Assembly (NCBI RefSeq): GCF_000745265.1
Contig: NZ_JQNN01000001.1
Coordinates: 4,092,001 to 4,156,000 of the forward strand
Origin: Massilia sp. 9096
GTDB lineage: Bacteria; Pseudomonadota; Gammaproteobacteria; Burkholderiales; Burkholderiaceae_D
Direction: 5' to 3'
Length of the DNA stretch: 64,000 nt
Shown here one piece after another: positions 35,305-43,897 of the stretch. A program made the translations under genes and the position numbers. Numbering within the stretch: position 1 is the stretch's first letter; each line of letters starts with the position of its first letter. The notes beneath the pieces were generated by a model, which saw only the letters and a program-made list of their open reading frames with translations, was not told the DNA's origin and made no database searches.

Positions 35305-38300
35305 TCAGGTACGCGCGGCGGCGTCCTGCAGCAGCTGCTCGACCTTGGCGAAATCGGCCGGCTTGGTGAGGTGAGCGTCGAAGCCGGCCTCGCTCGAGCG
35401 CTGGCGGTCCTGCTCGGCGCCCCAGCCGGTCAATGCGATCAGGGTCGCCTGCGCCATGCCGGGCAGCGCGCGCATCGAGCGCGCCACCTCGAAGCCGCTC
35501 TGGTCGGGCAGGCCGATGTCGAGCAAGACCACCTGCGGCGGCTGGCGCCCCGCCACCGCCAGCGCCGAGGCGCCGTCGTGCGCCACCGAGACCGCGTGGC
35601 CGGTCATCTCGAGCAGGGCGCCGAGCGTCTGGGCGGCGTCGACGTTGTCGTCGACCACCAGCACGCGCAAGCCGGCGGCGCCGGGCGCGGGCGCGGCATC
35701 CGGCACCGATGGCTCGGGCGCCAGCGCCTGTTGCGCCAGCGGCAGGCGCACCGTGAAGCGGCTGCCCTGTCCGGTGCCGCCGCTCTCGGCGCCGACGCGG
35801 CCGCCGTGCAGCTCGACCAGGCGCTTGACCAGGTTCAGGCCGACACCCAGGCCGCCCTGCGCCATCGTGTGGTGCGCCTGCGCCTGCACGTACATGTCGA
35901 ACACGTGCGGCAGCAGGTCGGCGCCGATGCCGATGCCGTTGTCCGACACCGAGATCGCCACTTCGTTCTCGGCGACCCGCGCCGCGACTTCGATATGCCC
36001 GCCCTTGGGCGTGTACTTGGCTGCATTGTTGACCAGGTTGCTCAGCACCTGGGCGATGCGGTGGCGGTCGACGCACAGCGCGATCGACGTCGGCGGCAGG
36101 CGCAGCTCGAGGCGATGGTCGCCGGCGGTCACCAGCGGCATGCTGATCTCGAGCGCGTCGTGCACCACCTCGTCCAGCAGCACCGGCGCCAGGCGCAGCT
36201 CGACCTTGCCCTCGGACAGGCGCGCCATGTCGAGCAGGTCGTCGACCAGGCGCACCATGTGGTCGACCTGGCGCTGCATCATCTCCTGCACCTTGGCGCC
36301 GCCCGGTGCGCCGCTCTTGATGCGCATCAGCTCGAGGCCGGTGCGGATCGGCGCCAGCGGGTTGCGCAGCTCGTGCGCCAGCGTGAACAGGAACTCGCTC
36401 TGCATGCGGTTCTTTTCGGTCAGCTCGCCGGCCAGGCGCTGCAGTTCGTGCTCGAGCAGCACGCGCTCGTGCACGTCGATCACGGTGCCGACGAAACCGG
36501 CCGGCTGGCCATGCTCGTCGAGGCGCGGCGTACCGGCGTCGACCACCCAGCGGTAGCTGCCGTCGCGCATGCGCAGGCGGTAGTCCTCGGCATGCGCCGT
36601 AAGCGCGGCATACGCCCCGGCGAAACCGTCGCGCACGCGCTGGCGGTCGTCCGGATGGACGTTTTCGGTCCAGCCCTGGCCCAGGTCCTGTTCCGGCGAG
36701 CGGCCGGTGTAGTCGTACCAGCGCTGGCTCAGGTAGGTACAGTAGCCGCTGCTGTCGGTGGTCCACAGGATCACCGGGGCGACGTCGACCAGCGAGCGGA
36801 AATAGGTTTCGCGCAGCGCCCGCTCATGCTGCTGGTGGCGCCGTTCGCGCGCCAGGGCGACCTGGCGCTGCACGCGCGCCAGCAGCTCGTTGGCGGCGAA
36901 GGGCTTGATCAGGTAGTCGTCGGCGCCGGCCTGCAGGCCCTCGACCTTGGCTTCCTCGCCGGCGCGCGCGGACAGCAGGATCACGGCCAGGTCGTGCAGG
37001 ACCGGCGTGGCGCGGATCTTGGCGATCAGGCCGAAGCCGTCCAGCTTGGGCATCATCACGTCGCTCAGCAGCAGGTCGGGCGGATCGCTCAGCAGGTGTT
37101 CGTAGGCGGCCTGGCCGTCGGCGCACACGCTCACCTCGGCGTGCGGGTCGAGCAGCGACTTCAGGTAGGCGCGCATGTCGTTGTTGTCGTCGGCGATCAG
37201 GATGCGCGGCGGCCGCTCGGCCGGCTGCAGCAGACCAGCGCCCCCGACGGCGACAGCCGCCGGCGCCGGCTGCGCACCCGGCTCGTCCGGCAGCCAGCGC
37301 AGCGCTTCCTCGACGAAGGCGGCGCCGATGCGCGCGGCGCCCGAGGCCGGCGTGGCCGGCTCCACGGCGGCGGCCGCATGGACGATGCGCTCCTCCGGCA
37401 GGTGCGCGTGGCCGAACGGGATGTCGACGTCGAAGCAGGTGCCCTGGCCCGGCGTGCTGCGCACCGCGATGGCGCCGCCGTGCAGGCGCACCAGTTCCTG
37501 GATCAGCGCCAGGCCGATGCCGGTGCCCTCGTAGGTGCGGCCGGGCGTGCCTTCGATGCGGTGGAAGCGCTCGAACACGCGCGGCAGCTCGGCCTCGGGG
37601 ATGCCGCTGCCGGTGTCGCACACGCTCAGTCGCGCCATGCCCTCATGCCGGCCCAGCGTGACCGTGACCCCGCCCTGCAGCGTGAACTTGAAAGCGTTCG
37701 ACAGCAGGTTGAAGACGATCTTTTCCCACATGTCGCGGTCGACGTACACGTCCTGGCCCAGGTCGTGCAGCTCGAGCGTATAGGCCAGGCCGCCCTTGGC
37801 CATGGCCGATTCGAACACGCTGGCCAGGTCCGCGGTCAGGCGCGTCAGGTCGAGCGGCTCGTAGGACGCCTGCACGCGCCCGGCCTCGATGCGCGAAAAA
37901 TCGAGCAGCGAGTTCACAAGCTTGAGCAGGCGCAGCGAATTGCGGTGGGTGACGTCGATGCGGCGCCGCTGGATCGGGCCGAGCGGCTCGTCCTGGTCGG
38001 ACAGGGCATCGTCGAGCGGGCCCAGGATCAGCGTCAGCGGGGTGCGGAACTCGTGCGAGACGTTGGAGAAGAAGGCCGTTTTGGCGCGGTCGATCGCGGC
38101 CAGCTCCTCGGCGCGGCGCTGCTCCTTTTCGTAGGCGATCACGTTGCCGACCGCGGTGTTGACGGCCGCGCCCAGCAGCTCGTAGAAGTTCAGGTAAGCC
38201 GCATCCAGCGCGCGCGCGGCGCTGACGCCCGCCACCAGGAAGCCGAACAGTTCCTGCTGGCCCGGCACCGTGACCGGCAGTACCACGGCCGCATCCGGGG

Positions 38301-39135
38301 CGGCCTCGTACGGGCCGCAGCGCACGTCGCCGAAACGCGCGCGCAGGCCGTCGACCTGCTGCGGCAGGCGCGCCTGTGCGGCGCGCGCGAACGGCCACAG
38401 CGTGTCGTCGACGTCGGCCATTACCGGCGCCAGCGCGCGATGGTGATCGAGGCCGGCGCCGCCGCGCAGCATCAGCTTGCCGCTGTCGGGGTCGAACTGG
38501 TACAGCAGCGCGAACGGCAGGTCCAGCTCCAGGCTGGCGTACTGGCCGCCGATGTCGTGGGCGATGTCGCCGATCGTGCGCGCGTCGGCGATCGCCACGC
38601 TCAGGTCGCGCAGGCATTGCGTGCGGCGCGCGTTCAGCACCGTCGCCGTGGCTTCCGAGATCGGGTGGAAGATGCCGCCGACCTCGCCCGACTCGTCGCG
38701 GATCGGCGAGAACGAGAAGGTCATGAAGGCTTCCTCGAGGTAGCCGTGGCGCTCGAGGAACATGCGCTGGTCGCGGATGTACACGCCCTCGCCCTTGTGC
38801 GCGCGCTCGAACTTGTCGCCGACCACCGGCATCGCCGCGGCCCAGATCTCCTTGAACGCGCCGCCCATCGAGCGCGGGTGCAGGTCGCCGCAGATCGGGC
38901 GGTAGGCGTCGTTGTAGATCTGGATGTCGTCCGGGCCCCAGGCGATCAGGATCGGGAAGGTCGACGACAGGCACAGGCTGACCGAGGTGCGCAGGCTCTG
39001 CGGCCAGGTCTGCGGCGGACCGAGCGGGGTCTTCGACCAGTCCATCGAACGGATCAGTTCTCCCATTTCCCCGCCGCCGGTGAGCCAGCTCAGGTCGTCG
39101 TGCATGGCGGGCGTCGAGGGGTTTACAGGAGACAT
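35305..39135 (-). CDS. Hybrid sensor histidine kinase with two kinase cores and two receiver domains
   Basis: 1276-residue cytoplasmic protein. Approximate order: PAS/GAF-like sensor (1-330), HisKA with HEFRTPLTLILG (about 360), HATPase, receiver with phosphoacceptor Asp in SDVMMPKLDGFG (about 693), PAS with CTYLSQRWYDYTGRSPEQD (about 798), second HisKA HELRNPLAPIRTGL (about 920), HATPase with NLVNNAAKYTPKGGH (about 1037), and a terminal receiver with LLDIGLPDQSG (about 1207). No transmembrane segment or signal peptide is seen, so the stimulus is intracellular or diffusible. No response regulator with output domain is adjacent. The ATG at 39135 lacks a clear ribosome site; a TTG 9 bp upstream is an alternative. 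Confidence 0.9.
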   Translation of the reverse strand: MSPVNPSTPAMHDDLSWLTGGGEMGELIRSMDWSKTPLGPPQTWPQSLRTSVSLCLSSTFPILIAWGPDDIQIYNDAYRPICGDLHPRSMGGAFKEIWAAAMPVVGDKFERAHKGEGVYIRDQRMFLERHGYLEEAFMTFSFSPIRDESGEVGGIFHPISEATATVLNARRTQCLRDLSVAIADARTIGDIAHDIGGQYASLELDLPFALLYQFDPDSGKLMLRGGAGLDHHRALAPVMADVDDTLWPFARAAQARLPQQVDGLRARFGDVRCGPYEAAPDAAVVLPVTVPGQQELFGFLVAGVSAARALDAAYLNFYELLGAAVNTAVGNVIAYEKEQRRAEELAAIDRAKTAFFSNVSHEFRTPLTLILGPLDDALSDQDEPLGPIQRRRIDVTHRNSLRLLKLVNSLLDFSRIEAGRVQASYEPLDLTRLTADLASVFESAMAKGGLAYTLELHDLGQDVYVDRDMWEKIVFNLLSNAFKFTLQGGVTVTLGRHEGMARLSVCDTGSGIPEAELPRVFERFHRIEGTPGRTYEGTGIGLALIQELVRLHGGAIAVRSTPGQGTCFDVDIPFGHAHLPEERIVHAAAAVEPATPASGAARIGAAFVEEALRWLPDEPGAQPAPAAVAVGGAGLLQPAERPPRILIADDNNDMRAYLKSLLDPHAEVSVCADGQAAYEHLLSDPPDLLLSDVMMPKLDGFGLIAKIRATPVLHDLAVILLSARAGEEAKVEGLQAGADDYLIKPFAANELLARVQRQVALARERRHQQHERALRETYFRSLVDVAPVILWTTDSSGYCTYLSQRWYDYTGRSPEQDLGQGWTENVHPDDRQRVRDGFAGAYAALTAHAEDYRLRMRDGSYRWVVDAGTPRLDEHGQPAGFVGTVIDVHERVLLEHELQRLAGELTEKNRMQSEFLFTLAHELRNPLAPIRTGLELMRIKSGAPGGAKVQEMMQRQVDHMVRLVDDLLDMARLSEGKVELRLAPVLLDEVVHDALEISMPLVTAGDHRLELRLPPTSIALCVDRHRIAQVLSNLVNNAAKYTPKGGHIEVAARVAENEVAISVSDNGIGIGADLLPHVFDMYVQAQAHHTMAQGGLGVGLNLVKRLVELHGGRVGAESGGTGQGSRFTVRLPLAQQALAPEPSVPDAAPAPGAAGLRVLVVDDNVDAAQTLGALLEMTGHAVSVAHDGASALAVAGRQPPQVVLLDIGLPDQSGFEVARSMRALPGMAQATLIALTGWGAEQDRQRSSEAGFDAHLTKPADFAKVEQLLQDAAART

Positions 39136-39218
39136 GGATGTCAAGACTTTACGTGCAGGAAATTAAATGATAAGCGCCACGTATTGTAGACGAACCCAGC
39201 TGAAGTCTTCCGAAAATT

Positions 39219-39245
39219 AAAAAGGCGACAATACAAGCCCCGCCT
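39219..39245 (-). terminator. Weak terminator candidate after the cobalamin operon
   Basis: On the minus strand AGGCG pairs with CGCCT around a 13-base loop, followed by four or more T. It is 14 bp beyond the ferredoxin stop codon. The stem is short, so confidence is low. Confidence 0.4.
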
Positions 39246-39258
39246 CCGCTGTTGCAGG

Positions 39259-39594
39259 TTACTCACCGGCCTGGTGAAACACCAGATCCTCGACCCGCTC
39301 GCCGTGACACAGGTGGCGCTCGATGATGCGGTCCATGTTCTCCGGCGTGACGTCGTAGTACCAGGTGCCGTCCGGCTGCACGCAGACGATCGGTCCGCCC
39401 TTGCAGGCCGCGAAGCAGCTGACCCGGCTGCGTTTCACGCGCAGGTCGCCGGTGTTCAGCCCGGCCGCCTTGAACTTGTCGCCCAGGCTGTCGAACAGGA
39501 CTTGCGATGCGCCGTCGGCGCTGCAGCGCGGGCCGGTGCAGACCAGCAGGTGGCGCTTGTAGTCGCCGATCTTGGGTTTGACAACTTCGCTCAT
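39259..39594 (-). CDS. Thioredoxin-like [2Fe-2S] ferredoxin of the cobalamin operon
   Basis: 111-residue protein with the four-cysteine pattern of thioredoxin-fold ferredoxins: C-x4-C in LLVCTGPRCSADG and C-x3-C in SRVSCFAACKGGPIV, about 40 residues apart, like the NuoE type. It is the last gene of the cobalamin operon; its ATG overlaps the cobJ stop (39591-39594). A redox role in corrin synthesis is inferred: several steps (precorrin-6A reduction, cobalt reduction, ring contraction chemistry) need electrons. In some bacteria the ring-contraction methyltransferase has an iron-sulfur extension, so a separate ferredoxin partner of CobJ is plausible. Confidence 0.88.
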   Translation of the reverse strand: MSEVVKPKIGDYKRHLLVCTGPRCSADGASQVLFDSLGDKFKAAGLNTGDLRVKRSRVSCFAACKGGPIVCVQPDGTWYYDVTPENMDRIIERHLCHGERVEDLVFHQAGE

Positions 39595-40616
39595 GCTTCG
39601 TTTTCCTCGGTGGCGGGCGCATTCGCATCGACGGCCCAGGGTTCGGCCAGCGTGGCCCGGATGTAGTCGGCCGGCAGCCGGTGGCGCGCGGCCAGGGTTT
39701 CGATGTCGATGCCGGCCGCGTGCTCGGCCTGCAGCGTCTCCAGCCAGCCGAGCAGGCCGGTCGACAGCGAACGCCCGGCGCGCTCGCCTTCGCGCGTGGC
39801 GCCGTCTTCCATGTCGTATTTGTTCGCGTAGCCGCGCGGCGTGACCATCAGGCCGTGGCGCACGAAGGTGTTGCTGTTGCCGATCAGGACCGTGCTGAGC
39901 ATGCCGATGTCGGCGTCCGCCATCGAGTCGAGCGTGGTAAACACGATGTTCTCGCGGCGGCGATAGGCGCTTTTCACGATCGCGACCGGCGTGTCGGGGC
40001 GGCGATGGCGCAGGAACAGGCGCTGGGCCTCGACGATCTGGCGCGTGCGCCGGCCGCTCTTGGGGTTGTACAGCGCGACCACGAAGTCGGCCATCGCGAC
40101 CGCGTCCAGGCGGCGCGCGATGGTCGGCCAGGGCGTGAGCAGGTCCGACAGCGAGATCGCGCAGAAGTCGTGCGTGAGCGGCGCGCCGACCCGCGCGGCG
40201 CAGCTGTTCAGCGCCGAGGCGCCCGGCACGATCTCGACCTGCACCGGATCGTCGGGACTCCAGCCGGCCTGGAACAGCACCTCGTAGGTCGGGCCGGCCA
40301 TGCCGTACACGCCGGCGTCGCCGGACGAGATCAGCGCCACCTTCTTGCCGGCGCGCGCGGCCTCCAGGGCGCTGACGGCGCGGTCCAGCTCCTCGGTCAT
40401 CGACTTGCGGATGATCTCCTTGCCTTCGATGAGGTCGGCCACCAGCTTGATGTAGGTGACGTAGCCGATCACCACGTCCGCTTCGGCGATGGCGGCGCGC
40501 GCGCGCTGGGTCATGTGCTCCACGCTGCCGGGGCCGATCCCCACCAGCATGATCTTGCCAGCGGCGGCGGCGCCTTCGTTGCCGGCGGCTGCGTTCGGGT
40601 CGAACATGTCGTTCAT
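39591..40616 (-). CDS. cobJ: Precorrin-3B / cobalt-precorrin-3 C17-methyltransferase (CobJ/CbiH)
   Basis: 341-residue SAM-dependent methyltransferase of the tetrapyrrole methylase fold. Conserved parts are IMLVGIGPGSVEHMTQRA at the start, ISSGDAGVYGMAGP, EIVPGASALNSCAARVG and VALYNPKSGRRTRQI. It adds the C17 methyl group and contracts the ring. Most homologues are about 240-250 residues; here about 90 extra residues follow the methylase fold (ETLQAEHAAGIDIETLAARH onward). The gene overlaps cobE upstream and the ferredoxin downstream by 4 bp each. With no cobG in the operon, the cobalt-early (anaerobic-type) reaction is likely. Confidence 0.92.
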   Translation of the reverse strand: MNDMFDPNAAAGNEGAAAAGKIMLVGIGPGSVEHMTQRARAAIAEADVVIGYVTYIKLVADLIEGKEIIRKSMTEELDRAVSALEAARAGKKVALISSGDAGVYGMAGPTYEVLFQAGWSPDDPVQVEIVPGASALNSCAARVGAPLTHDFCAISLSDLLTPWPTIARRLDAVAMADFVVALYNPKSGRRTRQIVEAQRLFLRHRRPDTPVAIVKSAYRRRENIVFTTLDSMADADIGMLSTVLIGNSNTFVRHGLMVTPRGYANKYDMEDGATREGERAGRSLSTGLLGWLETLQAEHAAGIDIETLAARHRLPADYIRATLAEPWAVDANAPATEENEA

Positions 40617-41029
40617 GATGATTTCCTTGCGATCGAGACGGTGGCGTGCTTGCCATCGACGCCTCGGAGTTTGAGTTTTTCGACGACCAGGGCGCTCATC
40701 GGCGCACCGGTGCCTTCGACCGGCCCCGCGGCCAGCAGCGCGGCCGCTTCGCTGACCGACGGCGTGCCGGTGTAGCGGCGTACGGTTTCCGACGGGTTCG
40801 GCACCTCGACCTGCGCCAGTTCACGCGCTTCGTAAAAGCTCAGCGGCCACTGCAGTTCCTCGGCCAGCGCCAGGAATGCCGCCTCGTCGCGCTTGAGTGC
40901 GATGCTGGCGGCCGCTGCGACCTGTTCGGGACGCGCGCCCGCCTGCGCGAGCGCGGCCAGCACCGCCTCGCGCACGGTCGCCAGCAGCACGCCGCGGTCG
41001 CAGCCCAGGCCGACGGTGAAACGCGTCAT
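40613..41029 (-). CDS. cobE: Cobalamin biosynthesis protein, CbiG C-terminal domain / CobE
   Basis: 138-residue protein corresponding to the C-terminal domain of CbiG (CobE of aerobic producers). It begins FTVGLGCDRGVLLATVREAV and contains IALKRDEAAFLALAEE and LSFYEARELAQVEVPNPSE, the usual CobE/CbiG_C pattern. In most cobalt-early organisms this domain is fused to the CbiG core; here it is a separate gene overlapping both cbiG and cobJ by 4 bp, so the two halves are made together. Its exact role in opening the delta-lactone is not separately defined. Confidence 0.88.
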   Translation of the reverse strand: MTRFTVGLGCDRGVLLATVREAVLAALAQAGARPEQVAAAASIALKRDEAAFLALAEELQWPLSFYEARELAQVEVPNPSETVRRYTGTPSVSEAAALLAAGPVEGTGAPMSALVVEKLKLRGVDGKHATVSIARKSS

Positions 41030-41781
41030 GCCGTTTCCAGCGGCGGGCGATACACCACCAGCCGCTCCTTCAGCGCATCCCAGCGCCCGGCCGGCACGTC
41101 CTCATGCGTGACCCACAGCACGGCGGCGTAACGGTCGAGCGGCACCTCGTCGAAACGGGCGAATTTGTGGATCGTGTCGGGCAGCGGTGTCGGCCGGGTC
41201 CACCAGTCCGGACTGCCGGCTTCCTGCACGAAGGCGATCGGTTCGCCGTTGACCACGTGCGCCGAGACGCGCGTGACGTTGATCTTCGGCGCTTCCACGC
41301 GCCAGCCGAGATGGCGCCCGAGGATGTCGACCGGGATCGTGCGGCCCACGTCCGACGCCGTGGTCAGCACGGGAGAAGCGCCGATCAGGTCGGCCACGCG
41401 CTCGCTCCACTCGTTGGCGCCGCCGACGTGGCCGGACAGCACGGGAATCACGTACTGGCCGGCGTCGTCGACCACGATCACACCGGGGTCCTCGTCCTTG
41501 CTGCGCAGGTGCGGCGCGATCAGGCGCACCACCGCGCCGAGCGAGACGAAGAACACGATCTGGTCGTAGCCGGCGAACAGCGGGCCGATCTCGTCACGCA
41601 GGGCGCCGTCGTAGGCTTTTACCTGGTTCGGCACGCCGGCAAAGGCCGCGGCAAACTTGCTTGAAGTGCAGATGTCGGCCTGCGGCAGGTCGAGCGCCAG
41701 GCGCGCGGCCTGGGCGGCGCCATGCTTGGTGATCGCCACCAGGCACAGGCGGGGTTCGGTGATGGGGTTCGTATCGCTCAT
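41026..41781 (-). CDS. cbiG: Cobalt-precorrin-5A hydrolase core (CbiG N-terminal and middle domains)
   Basis: 251-residue protein matching the N-terminal and central regions of CbiG: LCLVAITKHGAAQAARLA, FVSLGAVVRLIAPHLRSKDE, DDAGQYVIPVLSGHVGGANE. CbiG opens the lactone of cobalt-precorrin-5A and releases acetaldehyde, a reaction specific to the cobalt-early pathway. The C-terminal domain is encoded by the next gene. The ATG at 41781 overlaps the cobI stop by 4 bp; an upstream extension of the frame is antisense-like shadow and was not used. Confidence 0.9.
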   Translation of the reverse strand: MSDTNPITEPRLCLVAITKHGAAQAARLALDLPQADICTSSKFAAAFAGVPNQVKAYDGALRDEIGPLFAGYDQIVFFVSLGAVVRLIAPHLRSKDEDPGVIVVDDAGQYVIPVLSGHVGGANEWSERVADLIGASPVLTTASDVGRTIPVDILGRHLGWRVEAPKINVTRVSAHVVNGEPIAFVQEAGSPDWWTRPTPLPDTIHKFARFDEVPLDRYAAVLWVTHEDVPAGRWDALKERLVVYRPPLETA

Positions 41782-42569
41782 GCGCTCTCTTCCAATACAG
41801 GTTGCGGGCCGCCCTTCTTGAGACAGCCCTTGATGCGTTCGCCGCGGATGCGGTGCGGGTGTTTGACGATCAGCAGCGACAGGTAGCTGACCTTGGTGCC
41901 GCGCAGTTGCAGGATCTGGTCGCCACTGAAGCGGCGCTCGTCCGGCGCGCCGACGCGTTCGATGAAGTGGCTGCCCGCCAGCAGATCGCGCCGTTCGAGC
42001 CAGCCGATCAATTCGTCGAGCAGCGGCTTTACTTTCATCAGCACCAGCGTGTCGAAGTCGGGCAGCAGGCGGTCGACCGCGCTGACCCCGTACGCGGCCG
42101 GGACGATCGCGACCGTGTCGTCCTGCTCGGCGAACGGCACGTCGACCGATGCGCACGCCGCCGTGAAGGCGTTGACGCCGGCGATGACCTGCACCCCGAC
42201 GCCGGCGTCGAGCGCACGCACGGTGCGCGCCAGGTGGCCGAAGGTGGCGTAGGTACTGGCGTCGCCCTCGACCAGGAACAGCACGTCGCGGCCGGCGCGC
42301 AGCCAGGGCAGCACGGTTTCGGCGGCGCGTAGCCATGCGCGCGCCAGCTTTTCGCCGTCGTGCGTCATCGGGAACAGCAGCTGGGTGTGTTCGGTCGGCG
42401 GCGCCAGGCCGGCGCGCTGGACGATGTCGAAGGCATAGCTGGGCGTCTTGCCGCTGCGCGCCGGGTAGACCCAGACCGCGTCGACCCGCTCGAGTTGCGC
42501 CCAGGCGGCGCGCGTGATCAGGCCGGGGTCGCCGGGGCCCAGCGAGATGCCGTACAGGGTGCCGCTCAT
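41778..42569 (-). CDS. cobI: Precorrin-2 / cobalt-factor II C20-methyltransferase (CobI/CbiL)
   Basis: 263-residue tetrapyrrole methylase. The family features are TLYGISLGPGDPGLITRAA, VLFLVEGDASTYATFGHLA, VIAGVNAFTAACASVDVPF and VLMKVKPLLDEL. It adds the C20 methyl group that is later lost in ring contraction. The ATG at 42569 overlaps the cobL stop (42566-42569) by 4 bp and was preferred over an in-frame ATG 45 bp upstream, which would run into cobL. Confidence 0.92.
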   Translation of the reverse strand: MSGTLYGISLGPGDPGLITRAAWAQLERVDAVWVYPARSGKTPSYAFDIVQRAGLAPPTEHTQLLFPMTHDGEKLARAWLRAAETVLPWLRAGRDVLFLVEGDASTYATFGHLARTVRALDAGVGVQVIAGVNAFTAACASVDVPFAEQDDTVAIVPAAYGVSAVDRLLPDFDTLVLMKVKPLLDELIGWLERRDLLAGSHFIERVGAPDERRFSGDQILQLRGTKVSYLSLLIVKHPHRIRGERIKGCLKKGGPQPVLEESA

Positions 42570-43891
42570 TGTTTTTCTCCCGCTTTGGCAACTGAGCGCG
42601 CGCACACGATCCACACCGGATTCTCGGCCGCCATGCGGTGCATGTGCAGGATCGGCTTGCTACGCGCGGCTTGCAGCTGCAACACGTCCCACTCGACGCC
42701 CTGGTCTTCCATCGATTGCAGCGTAGCGGTGGCGGTGGCCAGGTTTTCCAGCGTGACGAAGTTCATCACCAGCGTGCCTTGCGGGCGCAGGCGGCGCAGC
42801 ACCTGTTGGATCAGCGTCGCCAGCTCGCCGCCCGAGCCGCCGACGAACACCGCGTCCGGGTCCGGCCAGGCGTCCAGTCCCTCCGGCGCCTTGCCGTGAT
42901 GAAGGCTGTAATTGCTGATCCCAAAAGCAGCATGGTTCTGGCCGGCGATGGCGAAATCGGCCTCGTTCTTTTCGATCGCGTACACGTGTCCTTGCGGGCA
43001 CAGGCGCGCCGCTTCCAGGCCGACCGAACCGGAGCCGGCGCCGATGTCCCACACGGTACTGTCCTGCCGCAGCTGCATGCGCGCCAGGCTGACCGCGCGC
43101 ACTTCCTGCTTGGTGATCAAGCCCTTCTCCGGCTGGCGCTGCACGAACTCGGCGTCGGCCAGGCCGAAGCGCACGGCGCGCGGCGCCGGCGTGGTGCGCC
43201 ACAGCAGCACCACGTTCAGGTCGGCGAAGCGCATGTCGGCCGCCTCCCGCGCACCCAGTTCGGCCAGCACGCGCTCTTCCGGCTGCAGCAGGTTTTCGGC
43301 GACCGCCATGTGGAAGTCGTCGCCGAGGCCCTCGGCCAGCAGCAGGCGCGCGATACGGTCCGGCGAATTGTCGGGACTCGTCAGCACCAGCAGCCGCGCG
43401 TGCGCGCGCAGCGCCTGCGCCAGCGCGTACAGGCCGTGCGCGGGCGTGGCGCCGCGCGTCCATTCGCCGGCGTCGCGCGCATGCACGGAGACGATGCGCG
43501 CGTCCTGCCACGCGAGGCCGATGCGCGCGCACGCGAGCTGCAGCGTCGACAAATTCGGCAGGATGTCGAGCGCCTGCACGCACAGGTGCTGGGCCAGGTA
43601 CGGCGCGATGCCGTGGCACAGTGGGTCGCCGGTGGCCAGCACCACGCAGGCCAGGTGGTCGTTGCGCGCCGCGCGCACCCACTCGGGCACCATCTTCAAT
43701 TGGCCGGTGAGGTCGTGACGCACCGCGCCGGCCTTGAACTCGCGCTCGAACAGGGACAAGGTGCGCGCGCCGCCGATCACCACGTCGGCGTTGCGCAGGT
43801 AGGCCAGCGCAGTCATGCTCAGGCTTTCGATGCCATCGTCGAGCACGCCGATCACGCGGCAGGGGTTGGGGTCTTGGAGAGTCGTGTCCAT
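42566..43891 (-). CDS. cobL: Precorrin-6B C5,15-methyltransferase / C12-decarboxylase (CobL, CbiE-CbiT fusion)
   Basis: 441-residue two-domain enzyme. The N-terminal CbiE part is a tetrapyrrole methylase (VIGVLDDGIESLSMTALAYL, VLATGDPLCHGIAPYL). From about residue 250 a CbiT part follows, with ALITKQEVRAVSLARMQLR-like entry (KGLITKQEVRAVSLA) and the SAM site VWDIGAGSGSVGLEAAR, then DAVFVGGSGGEL. It methylates C5 and C15 and decarboxylates the C12 acetate. It starts 6 bp after cbiD and overlaps cobI by 4 bp. Confidence 0.93.
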   Translation of the reverse strand: MDTTLQDPNPCRVIGVLDDGIESLSMTALAYLRNADVVIGGARTLSLFEREFKAGAVRHDLTGQLKMVPEWVRAARNDHLACVVLATGDPLCHGIAPYLAQHLCVQALDILPNLSTLQLACARIGLAWQDARIVSVHARDAGEWTRGATPAHGLYALAQALRAHARLLVLTSPDNSPDRIARLLLAEGLGDDFHMAVAENLLQPEERVLAELGAREAADMRFADLNVVLLWRTTPAPRAVRFGLADAEFVQRQPEKGLITKQEVRAVSLARMQLRQDSTVWDIGAGSGSVGLEAARLCPQGHVYAIEKNEADFAIAGQNHAAFGISNYSLHHGKAPEGLDAWPDPDAVFVGGSGGELATLIQQVLRRLRPQGTLVMNFVTLENLATATATLQSMEDQGVEWDVLQLQAARSKPILHMHRMAAENPVWIVCARSVAKAGEKQ

Positions 43892-43897
43892 GCGGGT

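Noticed and set aside
35371..39189. 1270-codon plus-strand frame opposite the hybrid kinase
   Set aside because: Shadow of the kinase; every receiver, kinase and PAS motif is on the minus strand.
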